DNA from: Actinomycetales bacterium
GTDB lineage: Bacteria; Actinomycetota; Actinomycetes; Actinomycetales; Cellulomonadaceae
Reading direction: 5' to 3'
DNA length: 64,000 bases
NCBI GenBank assembly: GCA_020444245.1
Contig: JAHLLI010000001.1
Span: 124,001 to 188,000, forward strand
The notes under the pieces were generated by a model. It ran no database searches. It was given only the letters and a program-made list of their open reading frames with translations, and was not told the origin of the DNA. Every line of letters starts with the position of its first letter. Position 1 is the stretch's first letter. Shown here one piece after another: positions 7,641 through 15,037 of this stretch. The position numbers and the translations under genes were made by a program.

Positions 7641-9128
7641 ATGAATCCGGTAGCCACCGAACGCGCGCCGCGGCGCCGCCCGATGCCCGACGCCGGTCGC
7701 GTGCTGCCCGACCGCTCACGGGCCGGCAACCCGGCCTCGCCCCTGCTGCGCCTGCGCCCGCCGGTGCTGCGCCGCTGGTGGACCGACGCCACGGGCCTGG
7801 TGGTCTGGGCCACGATGCTCATCGTGGTCGCGCTGTGGGTGAACCACGGCGGCATCCAGGACCTGACCTCCGGCGGCGCGAGCGCCCTGAACTCGATCGG
7901 ACGGCTGAGCGGCCTGCTCAGCGCCGATCTCCTGCTGCTCCAGGTGCTGTCGATGGCCCGGGTGCCGTTCATCGAGCGCTCCCTGGGCCAGGACCGGATC
8001 AGCCGGTGGCACCGCTGGGTCGGGTTCACCTCGATCTGGCTCATGGTCGTGCACATCGTGTTCATCACCATCGGCTACGCCGCGCTGGACCGGTGGAACG
8101 CGCTCTACGAGTTCTGGAGCCTGGTGACGACGGCGCCCGGCATGCTGCTCGCCACCGCGGGCACCGCTGCACTGGTGATGGTCACGGTCACATCGATCCG
8201 GATCGCCCGACGCAAGCTCCGCTACGAGTCCTGGCACCTGCTGCACCTGTACGCCTACCTGGGCGCAGGCCTGGCGCTGCCGCACCAGCTGTGGACCGGC
8301 ACCGACTTCCTGGCCTCGACGTGGGCGACCGTGTACTGGTGGTCCGCCTACGGCCTGGTGATGGTCCTGGTGCTCTGGTACCGGCTGATCGTGCCGTGGC
8401 GGCTGTCCGCCCGCCAGCAGCTGCGCGTCACCGACGTCCGCCCGGACGGCCGCGGCGTGGCGACGGTCACCATGCACGGCCCGCGCCTGCACGAGCTCCA
8501 GGTGGCCGCCGGGCAGTTCTTCGTCTTCCGCTTCCTCACCGGGCCCGGATGGACCCGCGCGCACCCGCTGTCGCTGTCCGCCGCACCCACCACGCACGGC
8601 CTGCGGGTCACGATGGGCGTCACCGGCGACGACGGCGAGCGCATCGCCCGGATGCGGGCCGGCACCCGGGTGCTCGTCGAGGGCCCCTACGGGCGGCTGC
8701 ACCCGCTGGTGCGGTCCCGTCCGCAGCTCGTGCTGCTCGGCTCGGGCCTCGGGCTGGCGCCCCTGGTCGCGCTCGCCCAGGAGGCGGTGCTCGCCGGCCG
8801 GCTCACCGATGGCCCCGCCCTCATGGTCCGGCGGCTGCGCTCGGGCCAGAACGCGCCCATGCAGGACGACGTCGACCGCCTGGTCGCCGCCGGCGCCCTC
8901 CAGGTGGTCGACCTGGTGGGTCCGCGCAGCCGCACCGGCACCGCGTGGCTGCCCCAGAAGCACGGGCACCTGCCCGGCACCGAGGCCGTGCGACGCCTGG
9001 TGCCCAACCTGGACGAGGCCGACATCTACGTCTGCGGCACCGGCCCCTGGGTCGAGGCCGTCGCAGCCGACCTGCGCTCGGCGGGCGCCGCGCGCTCCGC
9101 CGTGCACGCCGAGAACTTCACCTGGTGA
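7641..9128 (+). CDS. ferric-reductase-like transmembrane oxidoreductase
   Basis: A 495-residue membrane reductase. The N-terminal half has about six helices with the histidines that would bind two hemes (RWHRWVGF, VVHIVF, SWHLLHLYAYLG and ALPHQ), as in the ferric reductase/NOX transmembrane domain. From about residue 260 there is an FAD-binding beta-barrel with HPLSLSAAP, then an NAD(P)-binding lobe with VLLGSGLGLAPLVAL and a C-terminal YVCGTGPWVEAV. It would move electrons from cytoplasmic NAD(P)H through FAD and heme across the membrane. ATG at 7641 is used, and GTG at 7632 is possible. It is followed closely by an FMN-binding protein and ApbE, so the acceptor is probably the tethered flavin. 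Confidence 0.88.
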   Translation: MNPVATERAPRRRPMPDAGRVLPDRSRAGNPASPLLRLRPPVLRRWWTDATGLVVWATMLIVVALWVNHGGIQDLTSGGASALNSIGRLSGLLSADLLLLQVLSMARVPFIERSLGQDRISRWHRWVGFTSIWLMVVHIVFITIGYAALDRWNALYEFWSLVTTAPGMLLATAGTAALVMVTVTSIRIARRKLRYESWHLLHLYAYLGAGLALPHQLWTGTDFLASTWATVYWWSAYGLVMVLVLWYRLIVPWRLSARQQLRVTDVRPDGRGVATVTMHGPRLHELQVAAGQFFVFRFLTGPGWTRAHPLSLSAAPTTHGLRVTMGVTGDDGERIARMRAGTRVLVEGPYGRLHPLVRSRPQLVLLGSGLGLAPLVALAQEAVLAGRLTDGPALMVRRLRSGQNAPMQDDVDRLVAAGALQVVDLVGPRSRTGTAWLPQKHGHLPGTEAVRRLVPNLDEADIYVCGTGPWVEAVAADLRSAGAARSAVHAENFTW

Positions 9129-9142
9129 CCGGAAGGACCACA

Positions 9143-9667
9143 GTGCGCCGCATCGTCATCGCCATCGCGAGCACCATCACGGGACTCGTGCTGCTGTTCT
9201 CGTGGCCCACCAGCCTGAACCGGACGACCGCGCTCGCCGCGACCCCCGGAGGGACCGGCGGGGCCGGGACGACCACGGGAACGTCGGGTGGGCACGCGAA
9301 CGGCAACGGCAACGGCAGCGGCAAGAGCACGTCGTCGGGGAGCTCCGCCACCTCGAGCGGCTCGGGTTCGGGTTCGGGCACGGCGACCGGGACCAAGACG
9401 TACACGGGCGCCACCGCCCAGACCCGCTACGGCCCGGTCACCGTCCAGATCACCGTGACCGGCGGCAAGGTCTCGGACGTCCAGGCCACCAACTACCCGA
9501 ACGGCAGCCGCACCGACCAGGTGATCAACTCCTACGCCATCCCGCAGCTCAACGCCGAGGCGCTGCAGGCCGGCTCCGCGAACATCGCGATGGTCTCCGG
9601 CGCGACGTTCACCAGCTACGGCTACCTGCAGTCGCTGCAGGACGCCCTGGACCAGGCGCACCTGTGA
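9143..9667 (+). CDS. membrane-tethered FMN-binding protein
   Basis: A 174-residue extracytosolic electron carrier. Residues 2-20 form a signal-anchor (VRRIVIAIASTITGLVLLFS), residues 34-85 form a Gly/Ser/Thr/Asn linker, and residues 88-172 form one FMN-binding domain. The flavinylation motif is VSGATFTS, where Thr155 would carry FMN in a phosphoester link made by ApbE. GTG at 9143 is chosen because GGAAGGA precedes it by five bases. It starts 14 bases after the reductase and its stop overlaps the ApbE start. The long flexible linker suggests a mobile flavin domain reaching outward from the membrane. The terminal acceptor is not known. Confidence 0.88.
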   Translation: MRRIVIAIASTITGLVLLFSWPTSLNRTTALAATPGGTGGAGTTTGTSGGHANGNGNGSGKSTSSGSSATSSGSGSGSGTATGTKTYTGATAQTRYGPVTVQITVTGGKVSDVQATNYPNGSRTDQVINSYAIPQLNAEALQAGSANIAMVSGATFTSYGYLQSLQDALDQAHL

Positions 9668-10503
9668 CAGCGGCGACGCAGGAGCGGACCGCCCAGGAGC
9701 CGATGGCGGGCGACGGTGCGAAGGCCGCGGCCGTCAGCCCGTCGCCCGGCCTGCCCCACCGCGCGTGGGTCGAGCAGATCATGGGCATGCCGATCAGCGT
9801 GCACGTGCGCGGCGAGCGGGCCCACGACGACGTGGTCGCGGCGGCGGTCGCGGACCTGTTCGACGAGCTCCGCGAGGTCGAGGCGCGCTTCAGCCCGTTC
9901 CGCGAGGACTCCGAGCTGTGCCGCCTGCAGCGCGGCGAGGTCGAGCTCGAGCACGCGTCGGACCATATGCGCGAGGTCGAGCGGCTGTGCCGCACCGCGC
10001 TGGAGCGCACCGACGGGTGGTTCGACGCGTGGCACTCGCGCCCGGACGGCCTGTTCGACCCCACCGGGCTCACCAAGACCTGGGGCGTCGGCCGTGCGGC
10101 CCGCCACCTCGACAGCCTCCCCGGCCTGGGCTACGCGATCGGCGCGGGCGGCGACGTCCTGCTGCGCCCGACCTCGGACGGCGAGCCGTGGCTGATCGGC
10201 ATCGAGGACCCGCGGGACCGCTCGCGCGTCCTGGCCACCGTGCCGGTGTCCGACGGCGCGGTGGCGACCTCGGGGACCGCGGCTCGCGGCGCCCACATCC
10301 GTGACCCCCGCACCGGCACGGCGATGACCGAGGTGCTCGCCGCCTCCGTGGTCGGACCGTCGCTGCTGTGGGCCGACGTGTTCGCCACCGCGGCGATCGC
10401 CCGAGGTGCGCAGGCCGTGGACTGGGTGTCGACTCTGCACGGGACCAGTGGTCTGCTGGTCCTGGCGGACGGTTCGGTGCACCGCTGGGCCAACCCCGTC
10501 TGA
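9664..10503 (+). CDS. apbE: FAD:protein FMN transferase
   Basis: A 279-residue ApbE family protein, which transfers FMN from FAD to a Ser/Thr of a target protein outside the cytoplasm. Visible family features are the start MGMPISVHVRG, RFSPFREDSELCRLQ, DPTGLTKTWGVGRA, the glycine-rich AIGAGGDVLL and VATSGTAARGAHIRDPRTG. The start GTG overlaps the stop of the FMN-binding gene (GTGA), so the two are translationally coupled and that protein is the likely substrate. No signal peptide or lipobox is clear at the N terminus, which is odd for an enzyme that normally acts outside the membrane. Confidence 0.93.
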   Translation: MTAATQERTAQEPMAGDGAKAAAVSPSPGLPHRAWVEQIMGMPISVHVRGERAHDDVVAAAVADLFDELREVEARFSPFREDSELCRLQRGEVELEHASDHMREVERLCRTALERTDGWFDAWHSRPDGLFDPTGLTKTWGVGRAARHLDSLPGLGYAIGAGGDVLLRPTSDGEPWLIGIEDPRDRSRVLATVPVSDGAVATSGTAARGAHIRDPRTGTAMTEVLAASVVGPSLLWADVFATAAIARGAQAVDWVSTLHGTSGLLVLADGSVHRWANPV

Positions 10504-10530
10504 CGGACCCCACGCCCGGACGGAGACCCT

Positions 10531-11121
10531 GTGGCCCAGATCGTGCTCGTGCGACACGGCGAGACCGCCTGGAGCCGCAGCGGGCGGCACACCGGGCGCA
10601 CCGATGTGCCGCTGACCGACCTGGGCCGCCGGCAGGCCGCCGCCCTGGCGGGCACCCTCGACGCGTTGCGCCCCACGCGAGTGCTGGCCAGCCCGCTGCG
10701 CCGGGCATGGGAGACCGCCGAGCTCGCGGGCCTCGTCCCCGAACCGGACGAGCGCCTGGTCGAGTGGGACTACGGCGCCTACGAGGGCTTGACCACCGAG
10801 CAGATCCGCGAGCGCCGCGGCGACCGGTGGACGGTGTTCCGCGACGGTGTGGAGCCCGGTGAGACACCCGGCGAGAGCCTCGAGGACGTCGCGGCACGGG
10901 CCGCGGGCGTGCTCGCCGACGTGGCGCCGGTCGTGGACGACGGCGGCACGGTGATGCTGGTCGCGCACGGCCACCTGCTGCGGGTGCTGGCCAGCCGCTG
11001 GCTCCAGCTGCCCCCGGAGGCGGGAGCACGGTTCGTGCTGGACGCGGCGTCGGTGAGCCGGCTCGGCCGCGAGCACGGCACCGCGGCGGTGCTGAGCTGG
11101 AACCAGACCCCGGCGGCCTGA
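10531..11121 (+). CDS. histidine phosphatase family protein
   Basis: A 196-residue phosphoglycerate-mutase-like phosphatase. The catalytic phospho-histidine motif is LVRHGETAWS (6-15), the second arginine is in ASPLRRAWETA, the acid/base glutamate lies in LVEWDYGAYEG, and the second histidine is in VMLVAHGHLLRVLA. GTG at 10531 has GGAG upstream. It follows apbE by 27 bases and may be co-transcribed. Substrate specificity cannot be read from the sequence. Family members act on phosphosugars, alpha-ribazole phosphate or other small phosphoesters. Confidence 0.9.
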   Translation: MAQIVLVRHGETAWSRSGRHTGRTDVPLTDLGRRQAAALAGTLDALRPTRVLASPLRRAWETAELAGLVPEPDERLVEWDYGAYEGLTTEQIRERRGDRWTVFRDGVEPGETPGESLEDVAARAAGVLADVAPVVDDGGTVMLVAHGHLLRVLASRWLQLPPEAGARFVLDAASVSRLGREHGTAAVLSWNQTPAA

Positions 11122-11180
11122 CGCGACCCCGACCCCGCCTGACGCACCGACCCCCACCTGACGCCGCGACCCCGACCCCG
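11115..11180. repeat. degenerate tandem repeat after phosphatase gene
   Basis: CCTGACGC recurs at about 11117, 11138 and 11157, and CGCGACCCCGACCCCG occurs at 11123-11138 and 11165-11180. The units carry TGA stops in series. The block fills the gap before the DUF2231 gene and looks like replication slippage in low-complexity DNA. Confidence 0.5.
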
Positions 11181-11196
11181 ACACCCAGGAGGAACC

Positions 11197-11724
11197 GTGC
11201 CCGACACCATCGGCGGACTGCCCCTGCACCCGCTCGTCGTCCACGCCGCGGTGGTCCTGGTGCCCGTGGCGGCGCTCGTCGTGCTGCTCGCGGCCGTGTG
11301 GCCCAGGTTCCGGCGGTGGAGCGCGTGGGTGCCGGCGGTGCTGGCGATCGGCGCGTTCGGTGCGGCAGCGGTGGCCAAGGAGTCCGGTGAGGCGCTGCTG
11401 CGCAAGGTCCCCGGCTCGGCGGAGCTGGCCCGGCACATGGCCCTCGGGACGTCCGTCGCGCTGTGGGCTGCGGCGCTCGTGATCGTCGCCGGCCTGGTGA
11501 CGCTGACCACGTGGGTCGAGCGCCGCCTGCCGTGGATGCCACGGATCCCGGTGCGGATCGGCGTCCCGTCGGGCGACGGGGACGGCGTCGTGATGCCGCG
11601 GGCGTACCTGGTGGTGGCCGCCGTGCTCGCCGCGGTGGTCGCAGTCGGCACGGTCACCGTCGTGGTGCTCGCCGGGCACTCCGGCGCGACGGCCGTGTGG
11701 ACGACGCTGCTGCCCAACGGCTGA
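11197..11724 (+). CDS. DUF2231-type four-helix membrane protein
   Basis: A 175-residue membrane protein with about four hydrophobic helices. The N-terminal GGLPLHPLVVHAAVVLVPVA contains the HP-x-x-VH pattern that marks DUF2231 proteins, and the second half has an ARHMALGTSVAL helix. The two histidines in helix 1 could bind heme or metal, but the biochemical role of the family is not established. GTG at 11197 has a strong AGGAGG. It lies downstream of the phosphatase and the flavin operon on the same strand, so a link to membrane redox is possible but only inferred from position. Confidence 0.82.
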   Translation: MPDTIGGLPLHPLVVHAAVVLVPVAALVVLLAAVWPRFRRWSAWVPAVLAIGAFGAAAVAKESGEALLRKVPGSAELARHMALGTSVALWAAALVIVAGLVTLTTWVERRLPWMPRIPVRIGVPSGDGDGVVMPRAYLVVAAVLAAVVAVGTVTVVVLAGHSGATAVWTTLLPNG

Positions 11725-11729
11725 GCGGG

Positions 11730-12119
11730 TCAGCCCGCAGGGCTCGGGCGGTCGCCCGCCGGGCCGTCGGCGTCGGGGGCGCGGCGGTCGGCCGCGCGGG
11801 TGTCGGATGCGTGGCGGTCGCCCTCCGACTCGATGACCGCGGTGCCCGCGTCGAGGTCGATGAGCGGCGGCGCCTCGCCCGGCACCTGGACGGTGGTGGA
11901 CTTCTCGCGCTGCTGCTCCTCGGTCAGGTGACGGTGGCTCGGGTCGTAGAAGTCCAGGAGCGATCCGAGCGCACCGGCCCCGCCGCCACCACCCGGGCGC
12001 CGCTCGCGGGGGCGGTCGCCCCGACGGTCGAACACGCCGGCCGCGGTCAGCCGATCCACCACCACGAGGGCCACGACGACGGCCGCGACCGCGAGCACGA
12101 CCGGCAGCCAGCCCTCCAT
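11730..12119 (-). CDS. single-helix membrane protein, unknown function
   Basis: About 129 residues. It starts MEGWLPVVLAVAAVVVALVV, one N-terminal transmembrane helix, then a basic Arg/Gly-rich stretch and a soluble segment with the distinctive DFYDPSHRHLTEEQQREK, followed by an acidic disordered tail. The DPSHRHLTEEQQ segment resembles a small actinobacterial domain-of-unknown-function family, but I cannot assign the number with certainty. ATG at 12119 is preferred because of a GGGGGG run directly upstream, and ATG at 12128 is an alternative. It converges with the DUF2231 gene, with five bases between the stop codons. Confidence 0.7.
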   Translation of the reverse strand: MEGWLPVVLAVAAVVVALVVVDRLTAAGVFDRRGDRPRERRPGGGGGAGALGSLLDFYDPSHRHLTEEQQREKSTTVQVPGEAPPLIDLDAGTAVIESEGDRHASDTRAADRRAPDADGPAGDRPSPAG

Positions 12120-12272
12120 GCCCCCCATCGTCGCACCGCGCCCGCCGGCCGTCGGTCGTTCGCCAGAACCGTGGTGCGGTGCCTCAAGGACGGGCACGCA
12201 AGGCCGATGGGACCGTCGGCCGGATGGACCCGGCCACTCCGGTCCGGACCGGAGGTTCCACGGAGGGACGCC

Positions 12273-12407
12273 ATGACCATGGTCTGGCTGCGCCGCGCGA
12301 CGATCGTGCTGATCGGCGCGCTGATGCTGCTCCCGCTGCCCCAGACGGCGGCGACCGGGGAACCTCCCGCGCCTCCTGCCGCGACGGACGTGCCGGCCGC
12401 GCCCTGA
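12273..12407 (+). CDS. 44-residue secreted or membrane peptide
   Basis: A small gene encoding MTMVWLRRATIVLIGALM followed by LLPLPQTAATGEPP and a Pro/Ala-rich tail. The product looks like a signal peptide (WLRR positive end, hydrophobic core) with an exported tail of about 20 residues. Support for its being real comes from a strong GGAGGG seven bases before the ATG and from a 14-bp perfect palindrome, CCGGTCCGGACCGG (12239-12252), just upstream that could be an operator. A GC-rich hairpin follows the stop. I do not recognise a family. Confidence 0.55.
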   Translation: MTMVWLRRATIVLIGALMLLPLPQTAATGEPPAPPAATDVPAAP

Positions 12408-12444
12408 GGCGGCGAGGCCGCCGCACGCCGCCGCGGGGGCGGCC
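12408..12444. terminator. GC-rich hairpins between convergent genes
   Basis: GGCGGC-GAG-GCCGCC (12408-12422) and a larger alternative pairing, GGCCGCC (12416-12422) with GGCGGCC (12438-12444), lie between the small peptide gene and the convergent carbonic anhydrase gene. No T-tract follows, as is common in high-GC actinobacteria. Confidence 0.45.
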
Positions 12445-12448
12445 GCTG

Positions 12449-12970
12449 CTACTCGGCGCGCTCCGCAGCGGCGTAGGTCTGCGCCCGGGTGACGTAGCGC
12501 GCGGAGTTCCCGTGCAGCGCCGCGACCTCGTCGTCGGTGAGGGTGCGCCGGACCTTGCCCGGCACGCCGGCGACCAGCGACCGCGGCGGGATCACGGTGC
12601 CCTCGAGCACCACGGCGCCGGCCGCGACCAGCGACTGCGCCCCGACCACCGCGTCGGTCAGCACCGTCGCGTTCATCCCGATGAGGCAGCCGTCCTCGAT
12701 GGCGCAGCCGTGCACCACGGCGCCGTGCCCCACGCTGACGTCCGCCCCGATCACCGCGGGCGAGCCCAGCTCGGTGTGCACCACGACGTTGTCCTGGAGG
12801 TTCGAGCGCGGCCCGAGAACGATCTCGTCGATGTCCCCGCGCAGCACCGCGCCGAACCAGACGCTGGCCTGCTCGTCGACCTTGACCTTGCCGATCAGGG
12901 AGGCGTTCTTGGCGATCCAGGCGGTCGGGTGGACCTCGGGCGTGCGGTCGGCGAAGGGGAGGCTGATCAC
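12449..12970 (-). CDS. gamma carbonic anhydrase family protein
   Basis: A 173-residue left-handed beta-helix protein built from hexapeptide repeats (for example VWFGAVLRGD, NLQDNVVVHTE, VSVGHGAVVHGC, CLIGMNATVL). The histidines in VVHTE and VGHGAVVHGC match the metal ligands of gamma-class carbonic anhydrases and of YrdA-like proteins. A C-terminal helix caps the barrel. GTG at 12970 sits six bases after a -10-like TAACCT (minus strand, 12982-12977), so the mRNA is probably leaderless. It is divergent from a HAD phosphatase gene. Enzymatic activity is not assured, since many family members are inactive or redox-regulated. Confidence 0.92.
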   Translation of the reverse strand: MISLPFADRTPEVHPTAWIAKNASLIGKVKVDEQASVWFGAVLRGDIDEIVLGPRSNLQDNVVVHTELGSPAVIGADVSVGHGAVVHGCAIEDGCLIGMNATVLTDAVVGAQSLVAAGAVVLEGTVIPPRSLVAGVPGKVRRTLTDDEVAALHGNSARYVTRAQTYAAAERAE

Positions 12971-13003
12971 GGCCCCAGGTTAGTGGTGCTGCACACTGGG
13001 GCC

Positions 13004-13657
13004 GTGCTCACCACCGTCCTGCTCGACCTCGACGGCACGCTCACGGACCCGATCGAGGGGATCGCCAACGCCCTGGACCGGGCGATGGCGGCGCTCGGGC
13101 TCCCCGCGCTCGAGCCGGAGCAGCACCGCGCCGCCGTCGGACCGCCGCTGACCGAGGTGTTCGCAGCGCTCGGCGTCCCGGCGGGGCACATCGACGACGC
13201 GATCGCCGCCTACCGCGAGTACTACGGTCGCGCCGGGCTGCTGGAGAACCGCGTCTACGACGGGGTCCCCGAGGCCCTGTCCCGGGTGCGTGACGTCGGC
13301 GTCCACCTGGTGCTGGCGACGTCCAAACCCGAGCCGTTCGCCGCGCGGATCGTCGAGGGCTTCGGGCTCGCGCCGCTCCTGGACCACGTCGCCGGCGCGA
13401 CCCTGGACGGCTCCGTGGCCCGCAAGGCGGACGTGATCGCCCGGGCGCTGGACGCCGTGGGCGCGGCCGCCGGGCCGGACGTGGTGATGGTCGGCGACCG
13501 TTCGCACGACGTGCTGGGCGCCGCCGAGCACGGCCTGACGTGCGTCGGCGTCGAGTGGGGCTACGCCGCCCCCGGTGAGCTCGAGGCCGCGGGCGCGATC
13601 ACCGTGGTGCGAACCCCCGGCGCGCTCGCGGATCTCCTGATCGGCATGGCCGGCTAG
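13004..13657 (+). CDS. HAD hydrolase, phosphoglycolate phosphatase-like
   Basis: A 217-residue HAD-superfamily phosphatase. Motif I is LLDLDGTLTDP (Asp nucleophile and Asp+2), motif II is VLATSKPEPF, the conserved Lys lies in SVARKADVI, and motif IV is VMVGDRSHDVLGA. The helical cap begins near residue 17 (IANALDRAMAALGL). This matches Gph/PgmB-like enzymes with C1 caps. GTG at 13004 is chosen because the next residues, VLTTVLLDLDG, are the canonical N terminus. The exact substrate (2-phosphoglycolate or another phosphoester) is inferred from similarity only. Confidence 0.9.
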   Translation: MLTTVLLDLDGTLTDPIEGIANALDRAMAALGLPALEPEQHRAAVGPPLTEVFAALGVPAGHIDDAIAAYREYYGRAGLLENRVYDGVPEALSRVRDVGVHLVLATSKPEPFAARIVEGFGLAPLLDHVAGATLDGSVARKADVIARALDAVGAAAGPDVVMVGDRSHDVLGAAEHGLTCVGVEWGYAAPGELEAAGAITVVRTPGALADLLIGMAG

Positions 13658-13782
13658 TTTCACCCGGACCCGGGACCGTCGGCCGTGGCGCCGGGATTGA
13701 TCTTGGTTCTAGCGTCGGTGGCACCCGTTGCGGCCCGCCGGTCCCCCGTCGGCGGTCGCTGCCCCTCAGGGAGGACGCCGAC

Positions 13783-14745
13783 GTGCGCATCAGGACCTGG
13801 ACCGTGGCTCTGGCCGGAACGCTTCTGCTGGCGGGTTGCTCGGGAGCGGCCGACGGCACGGACGGCGGTGCCGCGGACGCGGCGGGAGGCGACGCGGCGT
13901 CGTCGGCAGCCGCGGACTCCGGTGCGGACGGCGGCGCGCTCGACACGACCCCCATCACCTTCGCCGACCCGCTGTTCGAACAGCTGCTCAAGGCGGAGCT
14001 CGGCGTCGACGAGGTCAGCGAGGCGGACCTCGCCGGCTACACCCGCGTGGAGATCGTCGCGGACGAGTTCGTGCTGCTCACCGGCAACGGCCGCGAGGCG
14101 CCGTCGGTGGTCCACTTCGACGACGACGCCGTCGAGGTGAACGACGTCCGATACACCGGCTTCGGCACGATGACGACGCTCGCCGATCTCGCCCACTTCC
14201 CCGACGTCGCCGCCGTGGCCGTCTCGCTCCAGCCGGAGATCGACTACACCACGCTGCCCGAGCTGCCCGGGGTCACCACCCTCGTCGTCATGCAGAGCTC
14301 GCTGGACGACCTGGCCGTGCTCGGCTCGGTGCCGAACCTGCACAACCTCACCCTGAGCTCGAACGCGATCACCGACCTCGGCCCGGTCGCCGGCTGCCCC
14401 GAGCTGACCTACCTCACGATCAGCTGGAACCGGATCTCCGACATCTCGCCGTTGGCCGGCCTGACCAAGCTGACCCGCATCACCGCCTACGGGAACCAGA
14501 TCTCGGACCTGAGCCCGCTGACCGGCCTCACGGCGCTGGAGGAGATCGGGTTCTACCAGAACCAGATCTCGGACATCTCGGTGCTCGCCGGGCTGCCCAA
14601 CCTGACCAGCGTCGAGCTGATCGGCAACCAGATCACCGACGTCAGCCCGCTGGCCGGGTTCGACTCGTTCGAACGACTCGCGCTGACGGACAACCCGGTG
14701 CAGAACGTCGAGGTGCTCGACCACATCGACAACCTGGAGCTCTGA
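13783..14745 (+). CDS. leucine-rich-repeat lipoprotein
   Basis: A 320-residue exported lipoprotein. The signal peptide ends in the lipobox LLLAGCSG with Cys19 as the lipidation site. A low-complexity Ala/Gly/Ser/Asp linker (20-55) follows, then a cap region and about six repeats of 22 residues of SDS22/internalin type, with the pattern LTxLxxLxxLxxLxLxxNxIxDIxPL (for example LTYLTISWNRISDISPLAGL). Such domains bind proteins or surface ligands. GTG at 13783 has GGGAGG upstream. It stands alone between a HAD gene and another lipoprotein gene. The binding partner is unknown. Confidence 0.85.
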   Translation: MRIRTWTVALAGTLLLAGCSGAADGTDGGAADAAGGDAASSAAADSGADGGALDTTPITFADPLFEQLLKAELGVDEVSEADLAGYTRVEIVADEFVLLTGNGREAPSVVHFDDDAVEVNDVRYTGFGTMTTLADLAHFPDVAAVAVSLQPEIDYTTLPELPGVTTLVVMQSSLDDLAVLGSVPNLHNLTLSSNAITDLGPVAGCPELTYLTISWNRISDISPLAGLTKLTRITAYGNQISDLSPLTGLTALEEIGFYQNQISDISVLAGLPNLTSVELIGNQITDVSPLAGFDSFERLALTDNPVQNVEVLDHIDNLEL

Positions 14746-14838
14746 GGGGCGGGCCGCGCGCCCGCGGGCCGGTTGCGGGGTCGTGGGACGGTTGCCCGGG
14801 CAGGTCTCCTCATCGAGAGGCGGGGCCCGCCGATGAGT

Positions 14839-14919
14839 CACTGGACGCGGGCACCGTGCCTCCGGTTCGCTCGAAGGGGTTCGGCGTTCACACCCGGGGA
14901 TCGGTGCCCGTGTCCAGTG
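14839..14919. repeat. 18-bp inverted repeat around 45-base loop
   Basis: CACTGGACGCGGGCACCG (14839-14856) pairs with 14902-14919 over 18 positions with one G-T mismatch. It lies in the roughly 290-base gap between two lipoprotein genes. The stem is too long and the loop too large for a typical terminator. It may be a structured RNA or the remnant of a small mobile repeat. Nothing else is seen in this gap. Confidence 0.7.
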
Positions 14920-15037
14920 GCGCGCCGTCGCCACGCCGTCATGGGGCCCACCGGAGCAGGGGCTCTGTGGACAACGGCCCGGCTGACGTGAACGCGGACA
15001 CGCTGGGGTTCGACATCCCGAACCCCCGGAGGAACCT

